A DNA stretch of 64,000 nt from Halobacillus faecis (GCF_007991335.1 NZ_BJYD01000023.1:1-64000); one strand, 5' to 3'; shown: positions 1-10,540, counted from the stretch's first letter. The notes: a model not told the origin generated them from the sequence alone. Numbers and translations are program-made.

Positions 1-52
1 AAGTACTGCCTCACCCGACAGTAATCAAATTCTAGCATAATCGACTGTGTAT

Positions 53-178
53 CGTCAATAGTTTTAATAGAATTTGTTGAAATAAATCTCTTATTGAGAT
101 GTTTTCTGTGCTGCTGAATAAGCAACGTAACCTATAATACATGGTGAACTTTCCCACGTCAATAGTTTTATAGAATTT
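53..178. repeat. Short direct repeat in the left intergenic stretch
   Basis: A 22-23 base segment beginning CGTCAATAGTTTT occurs at 53-75 and again at 157-178, differing by a single inserted A. The 316 bases left of the first gene otherwise hold only A+T-rich sequence and one terminator. No function is evident. Confidence 0.5.
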
Positions 179-210
179 CTTTGATTCAATTGAAACTATT
201 ATTTAGAGAG

Positions 211-240
211 TAAAAAAGCCCCTTTCTATATGAAAGGGGC
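211..240 (-). terminator. Intrinsic terminator after the rhodanese gene
   Basis: A 9-bp stem (GCCCCTTTC with GAAAGGGGC) is followed on the minus strand by six T. It lies about 77 bases past the rhodanese stop and is the nearest convincing terminator for that gene. Confidence 0.75.
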
Positions 241-316
241 GATCAAAAGTGTGCAGTTGCCACCTGACTCAACGTATTAGATTATTTGTGGCAATGATCA
301 CTTAACACCTCTAGTG

Positions 317-628
317 TTAAAAAACGAGCTCACCTTGCCACTTCAACATTCCACCTTCCATGTTTTGCACGTTCCCAAATCCACGTTCTTTCATGAATTC
401 GGCAGCATTCATGCTGCGGCGACCAGAACGGCAGATCATCACATACTCTTGATCTTTAGGCAGGCTCTCAATTTTTTCGGGAATATCCCCAAGGCGTATG
501 TGCTTTGCATTCGGCACCATTCCCTGGGAAACTTCCTCATCTTCTCTTACATCGATTATTGTAAAGTCATCATTATTGTTCATTTTGTCTTCTACTTGTT
601 GAGGCGTGATTTCTTTAATTTGACTCAT
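317..628 (-). CDS. Rhodanese-like domain protein
   Basis: A single-domain rhodanese of 103 residues, probably cytoplasmic because no signal peptide is visible. The DVRE motif is at 26-29. The active-site loop is CRSGRR at 66-71, with Cys66 as the expected sulfur carrier. Single-domain rhodaneses carry persulfide sulfur between donors and acceptors, but the partner cannot be read from this context. A GGAGGGATAAAA ribosome binding site precedes the ATG. It lies downstream of leuS on the same strand with a terminator between them, so it is probably its own unit. Family assignment is firm; the physiological substrate is unknown. Confidence 0.9.
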   Translation of the reverse strand: MSQIKEITPQQVEDKMNNNDDFTIIDVREDEEVSQGMVPNAKHIRLGDIPEKIESLPKDQEYVMICRSGRRSMNAAEFMKERGFGNVQNMEGGMLKWQGELVF

Positions 629-713
629 TTTTATCCCTCCATATTAATCGTTTGCACATTTATTCTAATTTACTGTTCGTTAAAGTCAAGGCATAAGGCC
701 GCTGACAAACAAA

Positions 714-740
714 GCCCCCTGTTCATAAAAAACAGGGGGC
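714..740 (-). terminator. Terminator of leuS
   Basis: A stem GCCCCCTGTT / AACAGGGGGC lies 12 bases beyond the leuS stop and is followed on the minus strand by a T-rich run. Confidence 0.8.
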
Positions 741-751
741 TTACACGTCAT

Positions 752-3166
752 TTAATTGGCTACGATGTTAACAAGCTTTCCTGGTACGGCAATGACTTTT
801 CTAACTGTCTTTCCTTCCAGCCACTGCTTAACGTCATCATTTTCAAGTGCTTGCTTCTCAAGATCCTCTTTGGAAGCTTCTTTACTCACCATCATTTTCG
901 CACGAACTTTCCCCATAACCTGAACAACGATTTCCACTTCATCTTCAACGAGTTTGGATTCGTCGAACTCCGGCCAAGGCTGGTAGCTGATCGTTTCAGA
1001 GTGGCCAAGCTTCTGCCAAAGTTCTTCTGCAAGGTGTGGAGCCACTGGAGAAAGGAGTTTAACAAAACCTTCTACATACTCTTTTGGTAAAACGTCTGCT
1101 TTATACCCTTCATTGATAAAGACCATCATTTGAGAGATTCCTGTATTGAAGCGAAGGGCTTCAAAGTTTTCGGTCACTTTTTTAACGGTTTCATGGTAAA
1201 CCTTCTCCAATGTTGTATCCCCTGTATTTTCTTTAACCGCATCAGACAATTCGCCTTCGGTAACAAATAGTCGCCATACACGGTCAAGGAAACGACGAGC
1301 CCCATCCAAGCCATTCTCAGACCATGCTACTGAAGCATCAAGCGGCCCCATAAACATTTCATAAAGTCTCAAAGTGTCTGCCCCGTGAGAGTAGACGATG
1401 TCATCAGGATTGACAACATTCCCTTTAGATTTACTCATTTTTTCATTATTCTCTCCAAGGATCATGCCTTGGTTGAATAGCTTTTGAAATGGTTCTTTCG
1501 TTGGAACGACTCCCGCATCGTAAAGGACTTTGTGCCAGAAACGTGCATACAACAAGTGAAGAACCGCGTGCTCCGCGCCACCAATATACACATCTACCGG
1601 AAGCCATTTTTTCAATGCTTCATAATCAGCGAACGTTTCCTCATTATTAGCATCAATATAACGCAGGTAATACCAGCAGCTACCTGCCCATTGAGGCATT
1701 GTGTTCGTTTCCCTGCGCCCCTTCATGCCAGTTTCAGGATCTACGACATTAACCCATTCATCAATATTAGCAAGCGGGGATTCCCCTGTGCCTGATGGTT
1801 TAATTTCCGTCGTTTTCGGAAGTTTGACAGGTAGTTCTTCTTCTTTGACTGCAGTAATCGAACCGTCTTCCCAGTGGATGACAGGGATTGGTTCACCCCA
1901 ATAGCGCTGACGGCTGAAGAGCCAGTCACGAAGGCGGTAAGTCGTTTGCTTCTTACCTTTCCCGTTTTCTTCAAGCCATTGGATCGCTTTTTCGATCGCT
2001 TCATCTTTCCCAAGACCATTCAAGAAGTCTGAGTTGATGTGTGGACCATCTCCTGTGTACGCTTCTTCCTCAACATTTCCTCCCTCTACGACAGGAATGA
2101 TTGAAAGGTCAAATTTTTGAGCGAATTCAAAGTCTCTTTCATCATGCGCAGGGACCGCCATAATGGCACCGCTGCCGTAGCTCATCAATACATAATCAGC
2201 CACCCAGATTGGAAGCTTTTCACCATTGATCGGATTGATCGCATAAGAACCAGTGAATACCCCTGATTTATCCTTAGCCAAGTCCGTACGCTCAAGATCA
2301 CTCTTGTTTTGCGCTTTCTCAATATACGTGGATACGGCTTCTTTCTGTTCAGCTGTTACGATTTCATCGACTAGTGGATGTTCTGGAGCCACGACGGCAT
2401 AAGTTGCACCGAATAACGTATCTGGACGAGTGGTAAACACGTCAAAGGATTGGTCAAAGCCATCAATTTCAAAAGTGACCTCTGCCCCTTCTGACTTCCC
2501 GATCCAATTTCTTTGCATATCTTTAATGCTTTCCGGCCAATCCAATTCTTCCAAGTCTTCAAGAAGACGATCCGCATAAGCTGTAATCTTCAGCATCCAC
2601 TGTTTCATCGGACGACGTTCTACGGGGTGATCTCCTCGTTCACTTCGACCATCGATAACTTCTTCGTTCGCAAGTACTGTGCCAAGAGCCGGACACCAGT
2701 TCACGGCAACTTCATCGATATAGGCCAGACCTTTTTCATATAGTTTCAAAAAGATCCATTGTGTCCATTTATAATAATCAGGATCTGTCGTATTCACTTC
2801 TCGATCCCAATCATAAGAGAAACCAAGTTCTTGTATTTGCCTGCGGAAGGTGTCAATGTTTTGTTTCGTGAATTCTTCAGGATCATTCCCTGTATCCAAT
2901 GCATATTGTTCTGCCGGAAGCCCGAACGCGTCCCAGCCAATCGGATGAAGCACTTCATATCCTTGCATCCGCTTCATGCGGGAAAGAATGTCTGTAGCTG
3001 TGTATCCTTCCGGGTGTCCAACGTGTAGACCCGCACCTGATGGATAAGGGAACATATCCAATGCATAGAATTTCTTTTTGTCTGAATAACTGTCTGTCTT
3101 GAATGTCTTTTCTTCAAGCCAGTATTTTTGCCATTTCTTTTCAATGGTTTTATGATCAAAAGCCAT
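752..3166 (-). CDS. leuS: Leucyl-tRNA synthetase
   Basis: Charges tRNA-Leu with leucine in the cytoplasm. At 804 residues it has the usual length of bacterial LeuRS. The class I HIGH signature appears as HVGH at 48-51 after the usual YPSGAGL stretch, and KMSKS lies near residue 577. Between them is the large CP1 editing domain (roughly 220-420), which removes mischarged amino acids. A GAGGCAATGAA context gives the ribosome binding site before ATG at 3166. The gene follows a T-box leader, so expression should rise when tRNA-Leu is uncharged. A hairpin terminator follows the stop. Identification is certain. Confidence 0.99.
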   Translation of the reverse strand: MAFDHKTIEKKWQKYWLEEKTFKTDSYSDKKKFYALDMFPYPSGAGLHVGHPEGYTATDILSRMKRMQGYEVLHPIGWDAFGLPAEQYALDTGNDPEEFTKQNIDTFRRQIQELGFSYDWDREVNTTDPDYYKWTQWIFLKLYEKGLAYIDEVAVNWCPALGTVLANEEVIDGRSERGDHPVERRPMKQWMLKITAYADRLLEDLEELDWPESIKDMQRNWIGKSEGAEVTFEIDGFDQSFDVFTTRPDTLFGATYAVVAPEHPLVDEIVTAEQKEAVSTYIEKAQNKSDLERTDLAKDKSGVFTGSYAINPINGEKLPIWVADYVLMSYGSGAIMAVPAHDERDFEFAQKFDLSIIPVVEGGNVEEEAYTGDGPHINSDFLNGLGKDEAIEKAIQWLEENGKGKKQTTYRLRDWLFSRQRYWGEPIPVIHWEDGSITAVKEEELPVKLPKTTEIKPSGTGESPLANIDEWVNVVDPETGMKGRRETNTMPQWAGSCWYYLRYIDANNEETFADYEALKKWLPVDVYIGGAEHAVLHLLYARFWHKVLYDAGVVPTKEPFQKLFNQGMILGENNEKMSKSKGNVVNPDDIVYSHGADTLRLYEMFMGPLDASVAWSENGLDGARRFLDRVWRLFVTEGELSDAVKENTGDTTLEKVYHETVKKVTENFEALRFNTGISQMMVFINEGYKADVLPKEYVEGFVKLLSPVAPHLAEELWQKLGHSETISYQPWPEFDESKLVEDEVEIVVQVMGKVRAKMMVSKEASKEDLEKQALENDDVKQWLEGKTVRKVIAVPGKLVNIVAN

Positions 3167-3206
3167 TTCATTGCCTCCTCATAATCTCTCTAAAAAAATA
3201 TAAAAA

Positions 3207-3440
3207 GCCCCTCATCCCAATATGGGACGAGAGGCTTGATTCCCGCGGTACCACCCAAATTAACACATCTGTGTTCAACTTGACGTCGATAACGGCGACC
3301 ACACCGGCAGAAACTACTTCTGTTCACTTCTGCGACATCCAAGGCGAGTTCATGATTTTCAAGGACAGCTTCCACCAGCCGCTGCCTCTCTATCACTTGA
3401 AAGAATCACTACTACTCCTTTTCTACGTCATACTATTATA
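3207..3440 (-). promoter_or_regulatory. T-box leader of leuS, probable leucine specifier
   Basis: The minus strand carries the conserved antiterminator core GGTGGTACCGCG (plus 3239-3250) just before a G+C-rich terminator (3207-3235, followed by five T). Upstream are typical stem I elements, including the GGTGGAAGC loop. A CTC triplet at 3346-3348 in the context GAACTCGC is the likely specifier, reading as leucine and matching the downstream gene. Uncharged tRNA-Leu would favour the antiterminator. The specifier position is inferred from context, not from a computed fold. Confidence 0.93.
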
Positions 3441-3445
3441 ACCGT

Positions 3446-3474
3446 ATATTAATGAATGAAAACAGCTTTGTCAA
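3446..3474 (-). promoter_or_regulatory. Probable SigA promoter of the leuS leader
   Basis: On the minus strand, TTGACA (3469-3474), a 17-base spacer and TAATAT (3446-3451) sit just upstream of the T-box. A perfect TATAAT at 3435-3440 is nearby but spaced 28 bases from the -35, so it probably is not paired with it. Confidence 0.6.
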
Positions 3475-3561
3475 GCAGCATCCGCCCAACTGATTGTCCA
3501 TCTACATGAAAGGTCCATTCGTGCTACAATACTAAAGAACAATACAATTGGAGGATGCACC

Positions 3562-4137
3562 ATGACGATTGAACGAATTTTAGACTATGCCCATTCATTA
3601 ATGAAAAAAACGATAGAACCTGGAGATGCCGTTATAGATGGAACGTGCGGCAACGGTCACGATACAGCTTTTCTCGCCGAACTTGTCGGAGAGCAAGGAC
3701 ATGTGTATGCCTTTGATGTTCAGGAAAAAGCCATTACAAACACCCAAGAGCGTTTATTAGAACATGGGCTTGCAAACCATACCAGTCTTATCCATGATTC
3801 CCATGCACACGTTCAAAAATACCTGCAAAACCAACATCAAAACAACATATCTGCAGCCATTTACAATTTAGGTTATCTGCCAGGCAGTGATAAAAGTGTG
3901 GTGACCAAGGCTGAAGGCACGATTCAGTCGGTTGAAAACGTACTGGCTACTCTTAAGGTAGGAGGGCTGGTGGTCTTAGTTGTCTATCATGGACACCCTG
4001 GGGGAGCCGAAGAGAAAGATGCCATCATGGAATATGTATCAGAGTTAAATTCCAAGCACTACCAGGTCCTCCATTACGGATTTATCAATAAAAAGAGAAC
4101 ACCTCCCTTTATCTTAGCCATTGAAAAACTTTCCTAA
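3562..4137 (+). CDS. ytqB: Class I SAM-dependent methyltransferase, YtqB family
   Basis: A 191-residue Rossmann-fold methyltransferase of the YtqB/rRNA methylase-like family. The SAM-binding motif I is DGTCGNGHDT at 26-35, followed by an acidic strand end near residue 50 (FDVQ) and the family stretch NLGYLPGSDK near 102-111. A GGAGG lies seven bases before the ATG. It stands alone, convergent with ytpB, with a shared terminator hairpin downstream. The methylated substrate in this organism cannot be told from sequence; the family name should not be taken as proof of rRNA methylation. Confidence 0.93.
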   Translation: MTIERILDYAHSLMKKTIEPGDAVIDGTCGNGHDTAFLAELVGEQGHVYAFDVQEKAITNTQERLLEHGLANHTSLIHDSHAHVQKYLQNQHQNNISAAIYNLGYLPGSDKSVVTKAEGTIQSVENVLATLKVGGLVVLVVYHGHPGGAEEKDAIMEYVSELNSKHYQVLHYGFINKKRTPPFILAIEKLS

Positions 4138-4222
4138 GAATGAAGATGAAATCCAGCAGGAGGATATAAAAGGCAAACCGAAACCGCGTAACTTCTTATA
4201 TATCCAGTATGGGAAAAGGGAA

Positions 4223-4256
4223 AAAGCCTGGTCGTTCAAATCTCACGACCAGGCTT
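4223..4256. terminator. Bidirectional terminator shared by ytqB and ytpB
   Basis: AAAGCCTGGTCGT and ACGACCAGGCTTT form a 13-bp stem flanked by A and T runs, so it can act in both directions. The ytpB stop codon (4236-4238) is inside the hairpin. Confidence 0.85.
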
Positions 4257-5312
4257 TAATTTATGATACATCTTTGTATTGTAATAAAAAAACGTGGCTT
4301 TCTTCCCACTTACTTTCAACATCTCTTTCACAAAGCTTTGAGCATTTGAAAGCCTTCCTACTTTACGATCCGCTAAGTACATGCCAACCAGACCTTCATG
4401 TATCATTTGGTGAAACGCTGCATCCGGGAGCCTTTGAATTTCCTCATGGGCCCTTTCAACAAAATACCGGAAGCGGTTCTTCATTTCTTCCTCATGGTCG
4501 TAGTAAGCACAGAAGTTCAAATCTCCCTCTTTCTCATCTTCCTCTTGATCAATGTAATAATCAAGCAAGATATGTAATCCCTGCATATACGGAAAATAAC
4601 TTCTTTCAATTTGATTAGATAACGTTGCATCCATCTTTCCACTAAGCGTATAGGAAACAAGGCAGAAGATCCCCAATGTAGATCCTGTACATGCGGAAAA
4701 TTCATACCAACTGAGCTCCGGCCATTCTTTTTGGTAGTGCTTAAACCAATTTTGAAGCCTTGGAATCCTCTCATTTTCGATCACATGCTTATGAACTTGC
4801 AAATCACCGTACAACTTACCTAACCTTACCGCCTGCTTCTTGACCATTTGATAGTCTTCCGCCTCGGAAAGGACTTGCTGGCACGTGTACACAAGATCAT
4901 GGAGGTATCCCCCATCATCCTGCTCGTCACGATATTGGTAATAATCCTGTAGTGGGTTACCTGGTGTCAAAGCGTCGATCATAGATTCATGCAACATGCG
5001 GAAATCGTCAGGATCCATAGAGGTGCTACGGTCACAAAGGTTGTCCAAGTAGTCACTGATGGTTTGATAAGCAACGATGAATCGAATGGCCTGTTTATCA
5101 CTGCCGCGGGAGAGAACAGAGTAAATCGATCCCCCTTCACAGTGAAACGTCTTTTCTTCAATGCTCGCCAAAGCTTGACTTCTAAGTTCTTCGTCGGGAA
5201 TTGATTTCGCCCTTTCAATCCAGTAAGACAATTCATTATGAACAGCAGGAAAAATATTCCGATAAACTCTATACATCAAAAGGACGGCGTTGCCTGGGAC
5301 TGCACGTGTCAA
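4236..5312 (-). CDS. ytpB: Tetraprenyl-beta-curcumene synthase family terpene synthase
   Basis: A 358-residue member of the YtpB (DUF2600) family. The B. subtilis enzyme cyclises the C35 heptaprenyl diphosphate to tetraprenyl-beta-curcumene, a precursor of spore-associated sesquarterpenes. As expected for this class IB family there is no DDxxD box, but aspartate-rich segments DYLDNLCD (87-94) and DYYIDQEED (about 252-260) are present. It lies 20 bases after ytpA and is probably cotranscribed with it. Its stop codon sits inside the shared terminator. Family assignment is strong; the product is inferred from the family. Confidence 0.93.
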   Translation of the reverse strand: MTRAVPGNAVLLMYRVYRNIFPAVHNELSYWIERAKSIPDEELRSQALASIEEKTFHCEGGSIYSVLSRGSDKQAIRFIVAYQTISDYLDNLCDRSTSMDPDDFRMLHESMIDALTPGNPLQDYYQYRDEQDDGGYLHDLVYTCQQVLSEAEDYQMVKKQAVRLGKLYGDLQVHKHVIENERIPRLQNWFKHYQKEWPELSWYEFSACTGSTLGIFCLVSYTLSGKMDATLSNQIERSYFPYMQGLHILLDYYIDQEEDEKEGDLNFCAYYDHEEEMKNRFRYFVERAHEEIQRLPDAAFHQMIHEGLVGMYLADRKVGRLSNAQSFVKEMLKVSGKKATFFYYNTKMYHKLKPGREI

Positions 5313-5332
5313 GAGAAATCCTCCTTGCCGAT

Positions 5333-6118
5333 TTACTTTAAATGATCCTCTATAAAGGATTGCGTATGTTCATAGACGTCTTTCCATTCAGGTTCATTAT
5401 ATATTTCATGATATAGGCCTGGCCACTGTTTGTATCTTTTTTCTTTTACCTGAACCCGGTCAAACCATTCAGCTGTCTTCTCTATTCTCACCATATAATC
5501 CTCTTCGGCCTGCATCAGTAGCAGTGGGATATCAGGAAATCGTTTAATATCAGAAAACGCTTCTCTCGTCGCTTTTTGAAATTCACGGTACCAGCGAACA
5601 GAGACTTTATCAATAATCAAAGGATCTTGTTGAAACTCTATAATTTTGTCCTTATTACGGGTAATATATTCGGGATCTTGAGGAGCTTTGATTCTTAATG
5701 ATGGAATAAAAGTATTTAAAATATAGGACACGGCTTCCAAGGGGAGGCTCGCTTTTTTCAGGAGCCCTAGCGCAGGAGAAGAAAGAATAACACCATCTAC
5801 CTTTGGTTGAGCGACCTCCATCGTACGAACAACTGCAAGCCCTCCCATGCTATGCCCCATTAAAAATACTTTCTTATCGGGGTCCGCGTGTTGAATCCAC
5901 ATCATAATGGTGTTGATATAGTCATGAAAAGAGCGGATATGTCCACTCTTCCCTGAAGAACGCCCCTGCCCTGGAAGGTCCCCATAAATAACGGAATACC
6001 CATCTTCTTGAAGTTGGTCGACTAGTTCATGATACCGCCCTGAATGTTCAAAGGCTCCATGAACGAGCACAACCGTAGCACGATCATTAACTGATTCTAC
6101 TTTCTTCACAGCATCCAC
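5333..6118 (-). CDS. ytpA: Alpha/beta hydrolase, YtpA-like lysophospholipase
   Basis: A 261-residue serine hydrolase of the monoacylglycerol lipase/lysophospholipase type. The oxyanion HG pair is at 20-21, the nucleophile elbow GHSMGG at 88-93 (Ser90), and a plausible catalytic His is in the C-terminal GLYHEIYNE segment. In B. subtilis YtpA is linked to the phospholipid antibiotic bacilysocin. The AGAGGTGG site touches the ATG at 6118, so GTG at 6109, six bases further on, may be the true start. Only 50 bases separate it from divergent ytoA. Substrate is inferred from family. Confidence 0.9.
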   Translation of the reverse strand: MDAVKKVESVNDRATVVLVHGAFEHSGRYHELVDQLQEDGYSVIYGDLPGQGRSSGKSGHIRSFHDYINTIMMWIQHADPDKKVFLMGHSMGGLAVVRTMEVAQPKVDGVILSSPALGLLKKASLPLEAVSYILNTFIPSLRIKAPQDPEYITRNKDKIIEFQQDPLIIDKVSVRWYREFQKATREAFSDIKRFPDIPLLLMQAEEDYMVRIEKTAEWFDRVQVKEKRYKQWPGLYHEIYNEPEWKDVYEHTQSFIEDHLK

Positions 6119-6168
6119 CTCTTTTCTTCTGCTATACTATCAATAGTATTAGTATAAGGGGGTTTTTC

Positions 6169-6684
6169 ATGATTTGCGAATATAAAGGAAGGGTACCTGA
6201 CATACATCCAAGCGCCTATGTTGCCGAAGATGCCGTGATTACAGGGGATGTAACCATTCAAGAAAAGGCCAGTATTTGGTTCAAGACTGTGATCAGAGGA
6301 GATGTGGCTCCCGTACATATTGGAAAGAATACGAACATTCAAGATTTAAGCCTCTTACATCAAAGCCCAGACAAACCTCTAATTATTGAAGACGGTGTAA
6401 CTGTCGGCCATCAAGTCACTCTCCATTCCGCCCATATTAAAGAAAATGCGCTGATCGGTATGGGGTCTCTTATTCTGGATGGAGCTGTTATTGGAGAACA
6501 AGCTTTCATAGGGGCTGGGAGCCTTGTCCCCCCTGGAAAAGTGATTCCACCAAACACGCTTGCTTTCGGTCGCCCGGCCAAAGTCATAAGAGAGCTAAAT
6601 GAAGAAGACATAAAAGAACTGAACAGGATACGGAAGAGTTATGTGGAAAAAGGGCAGTATTATAAAAAAATACGAGAATCATGA
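6169..6684 (+). CDS. ytoA: Gamma-carbonic anhydrase family protein (left-handed beta-helix)
   Basis: A 171-residue hexapeptide-repeat protein of the YtoA/YrdA/PaaY type. Repeats of the [LIV]G-x4 kind run from about residue 11 to 135 and would form a trimeric left-handed beta-helix. Three histidines, His64, His81 and His86, fit the zinc/metal triad of gamma-carbonic anhydrases. Some members hydrate CO2, others have no detectable activity, so catalysis is not certain. The start follows an AAGGGGGTTTTTC site. It is divergent from ytpA and convergent with metK, sharing a long bidirectional terminator. Confidence 0.92.
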   Translation: MICEYKGRVPDIHPSAYVAEDAVITGDVTIQEKASIWFKTVIRGDVAPVHIGKNTNIQDLSLLHQSPDKPLIIEDGVTVGHQVTLHSAHIKENALIGMGSLILDGAVIGEQAFIGAGSLVPPGKVIPPNTLAFGRPAKVIRELNEEDIKELNRIRKSYVEKGQYYKKIRES

Positions 6685-6708
6685 GTCCACAAATGGATGA
6701 CTTGAACA

Positions 6709-6746
6709 AAAAAACCGTTCCAAACTTTTGTTTGGAACGGTTTTTT
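6709..6746. terminator. Bidirectional terminator between ytoA and metK
   Basis: A 17-bp perfect stem, AAAAAACCGTTCCAAAC with its complement around a four-T loop, ends three bases short of the metK stop on one side and serves ytoA on the other. Confidence 0.9.
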
Positions 6747-6748
6747 CT

Positions 6749-7945
6749 TTATTGGCAGCGTGCCTTCAATTCTTCCGCTTTATCTGTGCGCTCCCATGGG
6801 AACTCCACATCCGTACGTCCGAAATGACCGTAAGCAGCCGTTTGACGATAAATTGGACGACGCAGGTCCAACATCTTAATGATGCCTGCTGGGCGAAGGT
6901 CGAACAGTTCACGGACAGCTTCCACCAGCTGCTCCTCAGAAACCGTACCTGTTCCATTTGTGTTAATGGCAATAGAAACAGGCTGCGCAACACCAATCGC
7001 ATAAGCAAGCTGAACTTCAACAGAATCCGCAAGTCCTGCAGCTACGATATTTTTCGCAACATAACGGGCAGCATAAGCAGCAGAGCGGTCCACTTTCGTC
7101 GCGTCTTTACCACTAAAAGCTCCTCCCCCATGGCGAGCATACCCTCCATACGTGTCGACAATAATTTTTCTTCCGGTTAATCCAGCGTCACCTTGTGGAC
7201 CTCCAATGACGAAGCGTCCGGTCGGGTTAATAAAGTATTTCGTTTGTTCATCAATATATCCGTCAGGAACAATCGGTTCAATCACATGTTTTTTCAAATC
7301 TTCCTGAATCTGCTTCAGAGTCACTTCTTCCGCATGTTGTGTGGAAATAACGATCGTATCTACACGTACAGGCTGATCGTTTTCGTCGTACTCCACTGTC
7401 ACTTGTGTTTTCCCATCTGGACGGAGGTAATCAAGTGTCCCATCATTTCTAACGTCTGATAGACGTTTCGATAGTTTATGAGCCAAGGAGATTGGTAAAG
7501 GCATCAATTCTTTGGTTTCATTGTTAGCAAAGCCAAACATCAATCCCTGGTCCCCTGCCCCGATCGACTCTATTTCATCATCGCTCATTTTCCCTTCACG
7601 TGATTCAAGGGCAACGTCCACGCCTCCAGCTATATCAGGAGATTGCTCATCAATCGCTGTCAGAACAGCACATGTATCCGCATCAAACCCGTATTTCGCA
7701 CGAGTATAACCGATATCTTTGATTGTTTGACGAACGATGGATGGAATATCCACGTAAGTATTTGTACTAATCTCACCAGAAACCAGTACAAGTCCCGTTG
7801 TCACTGTTGTCTCACATGCAACCCTCGCGTTAGGGTCGTTTTTTAAAATTTCATCTAAAATCGCATCAGAGATCTGGTCACAAATTTTGTCCGGATGGCC
7901 CTCCGTGACGGATTCTGATGTGAATAACCGGCGGTTTGCAGGCAT
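6749..7945 (-). CDS. metK: S-adenosylmethionine synthetase
   Basis: Makes S-adenosylmethionine from methionine and ATP. From the ATG at 7945 the protein is 398 residues, the usual MetK length; a GGAGGAG site nine bases upstream supports this start over an upstream ATG at 7975. The GHPDK motif is near 16, the GAGDQG hexapeptide near 113 and the GGGAFSGKD phosphate-binding loop near 255. It follows a SAM-I riboswitch, giving feedback control by its own product. About 240 bases separate the switch from the start codon, with no gene in them. Identification is certain. Confidence 0.99.
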   Translation of the reverse strand: MPANRRLFTSESVTEGHPDKICDQISDAILDEILKNDPNARVACETTVTTGLVLVSGEISTNTYVDIPSIVRQTIKDIGYTRAKYGFDADTCAVLTAIDEQSPDIAGGVDVALESREGKMSDDEIESIGAGDQGLMFGFANNETKELMPLPISLAHKLSKRLSDVRNDGTLDYLRPDGKTQVTVEYDENDQPVRVDTIVISTQHAEEVTLKQIQEDLKKHVIEPIVPDGYIDEQTKYFINPTGRFVIGGPQGDAGLTGRKIIVDTYGGYARHGGGAFSGKDATKVDRSAAYAARYVAKNIVAAGLADSVEVQLAYAIGVAQPVSIAINTNGTGTVSEEQLVEAVRELFDLRPAGIIKMLDLRRPIYRQTAAYGHFGRTDVEFPWERTDKAEELKARCQ

Positions 7946-8186
7946 TCTTAAAAACTCCTCCTTCTGTAAGTACAAAGTATTAGACGGAACTCTTTACCAG
8001 TATGTGCAGAAACTTTCATAAGTTTCATATATGTTCATGTTGCCTCTTTTCACAACCAATGGAGCAATTACATAGGAATATCTACAGGTTATCCTGTTCG
8101 AATATTTCTTCATTAAAGGCTATGTTGATCGAGGTGTGAATCAATTTCATCCCTCTGTTTGTAAAAAGCCTTATAAAAAGAAAAAA

Positions 8187-8333
8187 CCTTTCCTATTCGA
8201 GGAAAGGGGCTGCTTCCTTTCGCTCTTATCGTCCAAGGAGCATGTCCTCCTTGCTTCAGGTTAGCACCGTGTCATGTCCATGACGGTTGCTGGGTTTCAA
8301 AGGGCCTGTCCCTCCACCAACTCTGGATAAGAG
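8187..8333 (-). promoter_or_regulatory. SAM-I (S-box) riboswitch controlling metK
   Basis: The minus strand shows the S-box order of conserved blocks: CTCTTATCCAGAG (P1 5' side, plus 8321-8333), GGTGGAGGGA, GCCC..GAAACCCAGCAACC, the GGTGCTAA block, and the closing ATAAGAGCG (plus 8221-8229). A terminator stem CCTTTCC/GGAAAGG (8187-8207) with six T follows. When SAM binds, the terminator should form and metK falls. Confidence 0.97.
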
Positions 8334-8350
8334 AGTATCCGTTCTTCGCT

Positions 8351-8379
8351 ATCGTATCGAAAACCTTATTTATTGTCAA
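8351..8379 (-). promoter_or_regulatory. Probable SigA promoter of metK
   Basis: On the minus strand TTGACA (8374-8379), a 17-base spacer and TACGAT (8351-8356) lie directly upstream of the SAM riboswitch. Confidence 0.75.
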
Positions 8380-8700
8380 TTGAATTCCACCTCTTTTAAA
8401 CGTATTCGTCCATAGTAAACGTTTGAAAGAAATTCACATATATTATTAGAACACTTTTTTTCAAGAAAGAACAAAACTCACTATTACAGGGTCTGGGAAA
8501 CGTCCTCATAAAAAGCGAATGGAGGCACGGGGTGAGTGTTTTTATACTAACTGATCCAAAATACTGCATATGGTCTTTTCCCTACCCCCGTATTGGTCCA
8601 ACGCCTTATTCATACAGGATCTGGTTAAAACGGCACTTTAACAGCATTGAACGGTGGAGGTAATCGATGAAACCCATCACTCGCACACAGAAAGCAAACC

Positions 8701-8762
8701 TTATTCCCGCAGCCCCTAGATTGAGGAAAAAATCTCGTAACTGAGTTTTCAACAATCCCTCC
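8701..8762. repeat. Degenerate copy of the intergenic palindromic repeat family (copy 1)
   Basis: The right end reads TCTCGTAACTGAGTTTTCAACAATCCC, matching the terminal sequence of the fuller copies near 43.2 and 59.2 kb. The segment ATTCCCGCAGCCCC is shared with the copy at 10.6 kb. The remaining bases from about 8380 to 8700 contain no gene that I can support. Confidence 0.55.
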
Positions 8763-8839
8763 ATATTGTGTAACAAATGAACACCTCTGAAGTTTGACTT
8801 TTCAGAATAAATAAAATGTAAGCTTTTTCACGTATAGTA

Positions 8840-8867
8840 TGGACTAAAGAATTCAATGTGTTATACT
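8840..8867 (+). promoter_or_regulatory. Possible promoter of pckA
   Basis: TGGACT (8840-8845), a 16-base spacer and TATACT (8862-8867) precede the pckA start by about 50 bases. The -35 matches consensus at four of six positions. Confidence 0.45.
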
Positions 8868-8917
8868 AATCTCACATTAGGTTGATCATAATTAAATGCA
8901 AAGGCGGGTCGACACAT

Positions 8918-10510
8918 ATGAGTACCATAAATCAAATGTCTGAACTGAATCTTTTACTTGCCCAAGAACATGTCCACCACCAGCTATCTGTTCCACACTT
9001 AGTGGAAAAGATTTTATACCGTAACGAAGGTACCCTGACAGAAAAAGGGGCCATCCAGGCAACGACGGGTACTTATACTGGTAGATCTCCGAAAGATAAA
9101 TTTATCGTACAGGATGATGTCACACAAGATAAAGTTCACTGGGGAGCTGTCAATCAGCCCATAGATGATCAAACGTTTGTAAAACTCTATCATAAAGTAT
9201 TGGAATATTTAAAAGAACGGAACGAACTGTTTGTCTTTAAAGGTTTTGCTGGGGCAGATGAAAAGCATCGCCTTCCTCTTCAAGTACTTACAGAGTTCGC
9301 ATGGCACAACTTATTCGCACAGCAAATGTTCATTCGACCCGATGAACAAGAAATAGAGGATCATGAAGCCGAGTTCACTGTCATATCTGCTCCAACCTTC
9401 AAAGCTGATCCGGAGGTTGATGGAACGAACTCAGAAGCATTCATCATGATCTCTTTTAAACACCGAATCGTTTTAATCGGTGGCACGGAATATGCCGGTG
9501 AAATTAAAAAGTCCATCTTCTCCGTCATGAACTACATTCTTCCCGAGAAGAACGTTCTCCCTATGCACTGCTCAGCAAACGTAGGTAAAGAGGGAGATGT
9601 GGCTTTATTCTTCGGCCTTTCCGGAACTGGGAAGACAACATTATCAGCGGACCCACAACGTCGGTTGATTGGTGATGATGAACATGCATGGTCAAATTAC
9701 GGGATCTTTAATATTGAGGGTGGGTGTTACGCAAAATGTATCAACCTTTCTCAAGAAAAGGAACCCCAGATATTCGATGCTATTCACTTCGGATCTGTCC
9801 TGGAAAACGTAGTGCTTGATCCACAAACTCACCAGCCCGACTATAATGACACAAGTCTCACTGAAAATACACGAGCAGCTTATCCATTAGAGCATATTGA
9901 TAATACTGTACAACCGAGTATTGCCGGACATCCGAACGCCATCATCTTTTTAACGGCTGATGCCACAGGTGTCCTTCCACCTATCAGTAAGTTGACAAAA
10001 GAGCAGGCCATGTACCATTTCTTGAGTGGATACACTAGTAAACTAGCAGGAACTGAACGAGGAATAACAGAACCACAAGCTACCTTTTCAGCTTGCTTCG
10101 GCTCACCCTTCCTCCCTCTCCCACCTTCCACCTATGCAGAAATGCTCGGGGAAAAGATTGACCAATTCAATGCAGATGTTTATTTGGTCAACACCGGCTG
10201 GTCAGGAGGTTCATACGGGGAAGGGCAACGAATTAAATTGTCCTATACAAGATCCATGATCCATGCCGCATTGGAAGGAGAGCTAAGCTCTGCTGACACT
10301 TACCAGGATCCATTTTTCGGCTTGAATATTCCTACACACTGCCCTGGTGTTCCAGACGAAGTATTATCTCCTAGGAGAACCTGGGCAGACGCTGATGCAT
10401 ATGACCAGAGTGCAAAGTCTCTGGCAAACAAATTTCATGAGAACTTCAAGAAATTCACATATGCAAGTGAAGAAATCAAAAAAGCAGGACCGACCTACCA
10501 CAGGTCATAA
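8918..10510 (+). CDS. pckA: Phosphoenolpyruvate carboxykinase (ATP)
   Basis: Gluconeogenic enzyme converting oxaloacetate and ATP to phosphoenolpyruvate, CO2 and ADP. From the ATG at 8918 it is 530 residues, the usual length; the open frame extends upstream to a TTG at 8882 but the N-terminus MSTINQMSE and an AAAGGCGGG site support 8918. The [14 protein letters not shown] segment lies near residue 45-58. The kinase-type P-loop GLSGTGKTT is near 233-241, followed by the metal-binding GDDEH. It is divergent from metK as in other bacilli. Expression is normally high on gluconeogenic carbon, but no operator is obvious here. Confidence 0.98.
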   Translation: MSTINQMSELNLLLAQEHVHHQLSVPHLVEKILYRNEGTLTEKGAIQATTGTYTGRSPKDKFIVQDDVTQDKVHWGAVNQPIDDQTFVKLYHKVLEYLKERNELFVFKGFAGADEKHRLPLQVLTEFAWHNLFAQQMFIRPDEQEIEDHEAEFTVISAPTFKADPEVDGTNSEAFIMISFKHRIVLIGGTEYAGEIKKSIFSVMNYILPEKNVLPMHCSANVGKEGDVALFFGLSGTGKTTLSADPQRRLIGDDEHAWSNYGIFNIEGGCYAKCINLSQEKEPQIFDAIHFGSVLENVVLDPQTHQPDYNDTSLTENTRAAYPLEHIDNTVQPSIAGHPNAIIFLTADATGVLPPISKLTKEQAMYHFLSGYTSKLAGTERGITEPQATFSACFGSPFLPLPPSTYAEMLGEKIDQFNADVYLVNTGWSGGSYGEGQRIKLSYTRSMIHAALEGELSSADTYQDPFFGLNIPTHCPGVPDEVLSPRRTWADADAYDQSAKSLANKFHENFKKFTYASEEIKKAGPTYHRS

Positions 10511-10540
10511 TCATTGTTTCCTCATCTCCTCATATAAAAA

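Noticed and set aside
314-1090. 258-residue open frame on the plus strand
   Set aside because: It is antisense to the rhodanese gene and the 3' part of leuS, both certain genes, has no ribosome binding site and a composition unlike the other proteins.
4121-4618. 165-residue frame overlapping the ytqB end
   Set aside because: It runs through the terminator and antisense to ytpB. No similarity to a known family and no ribosome binding site.
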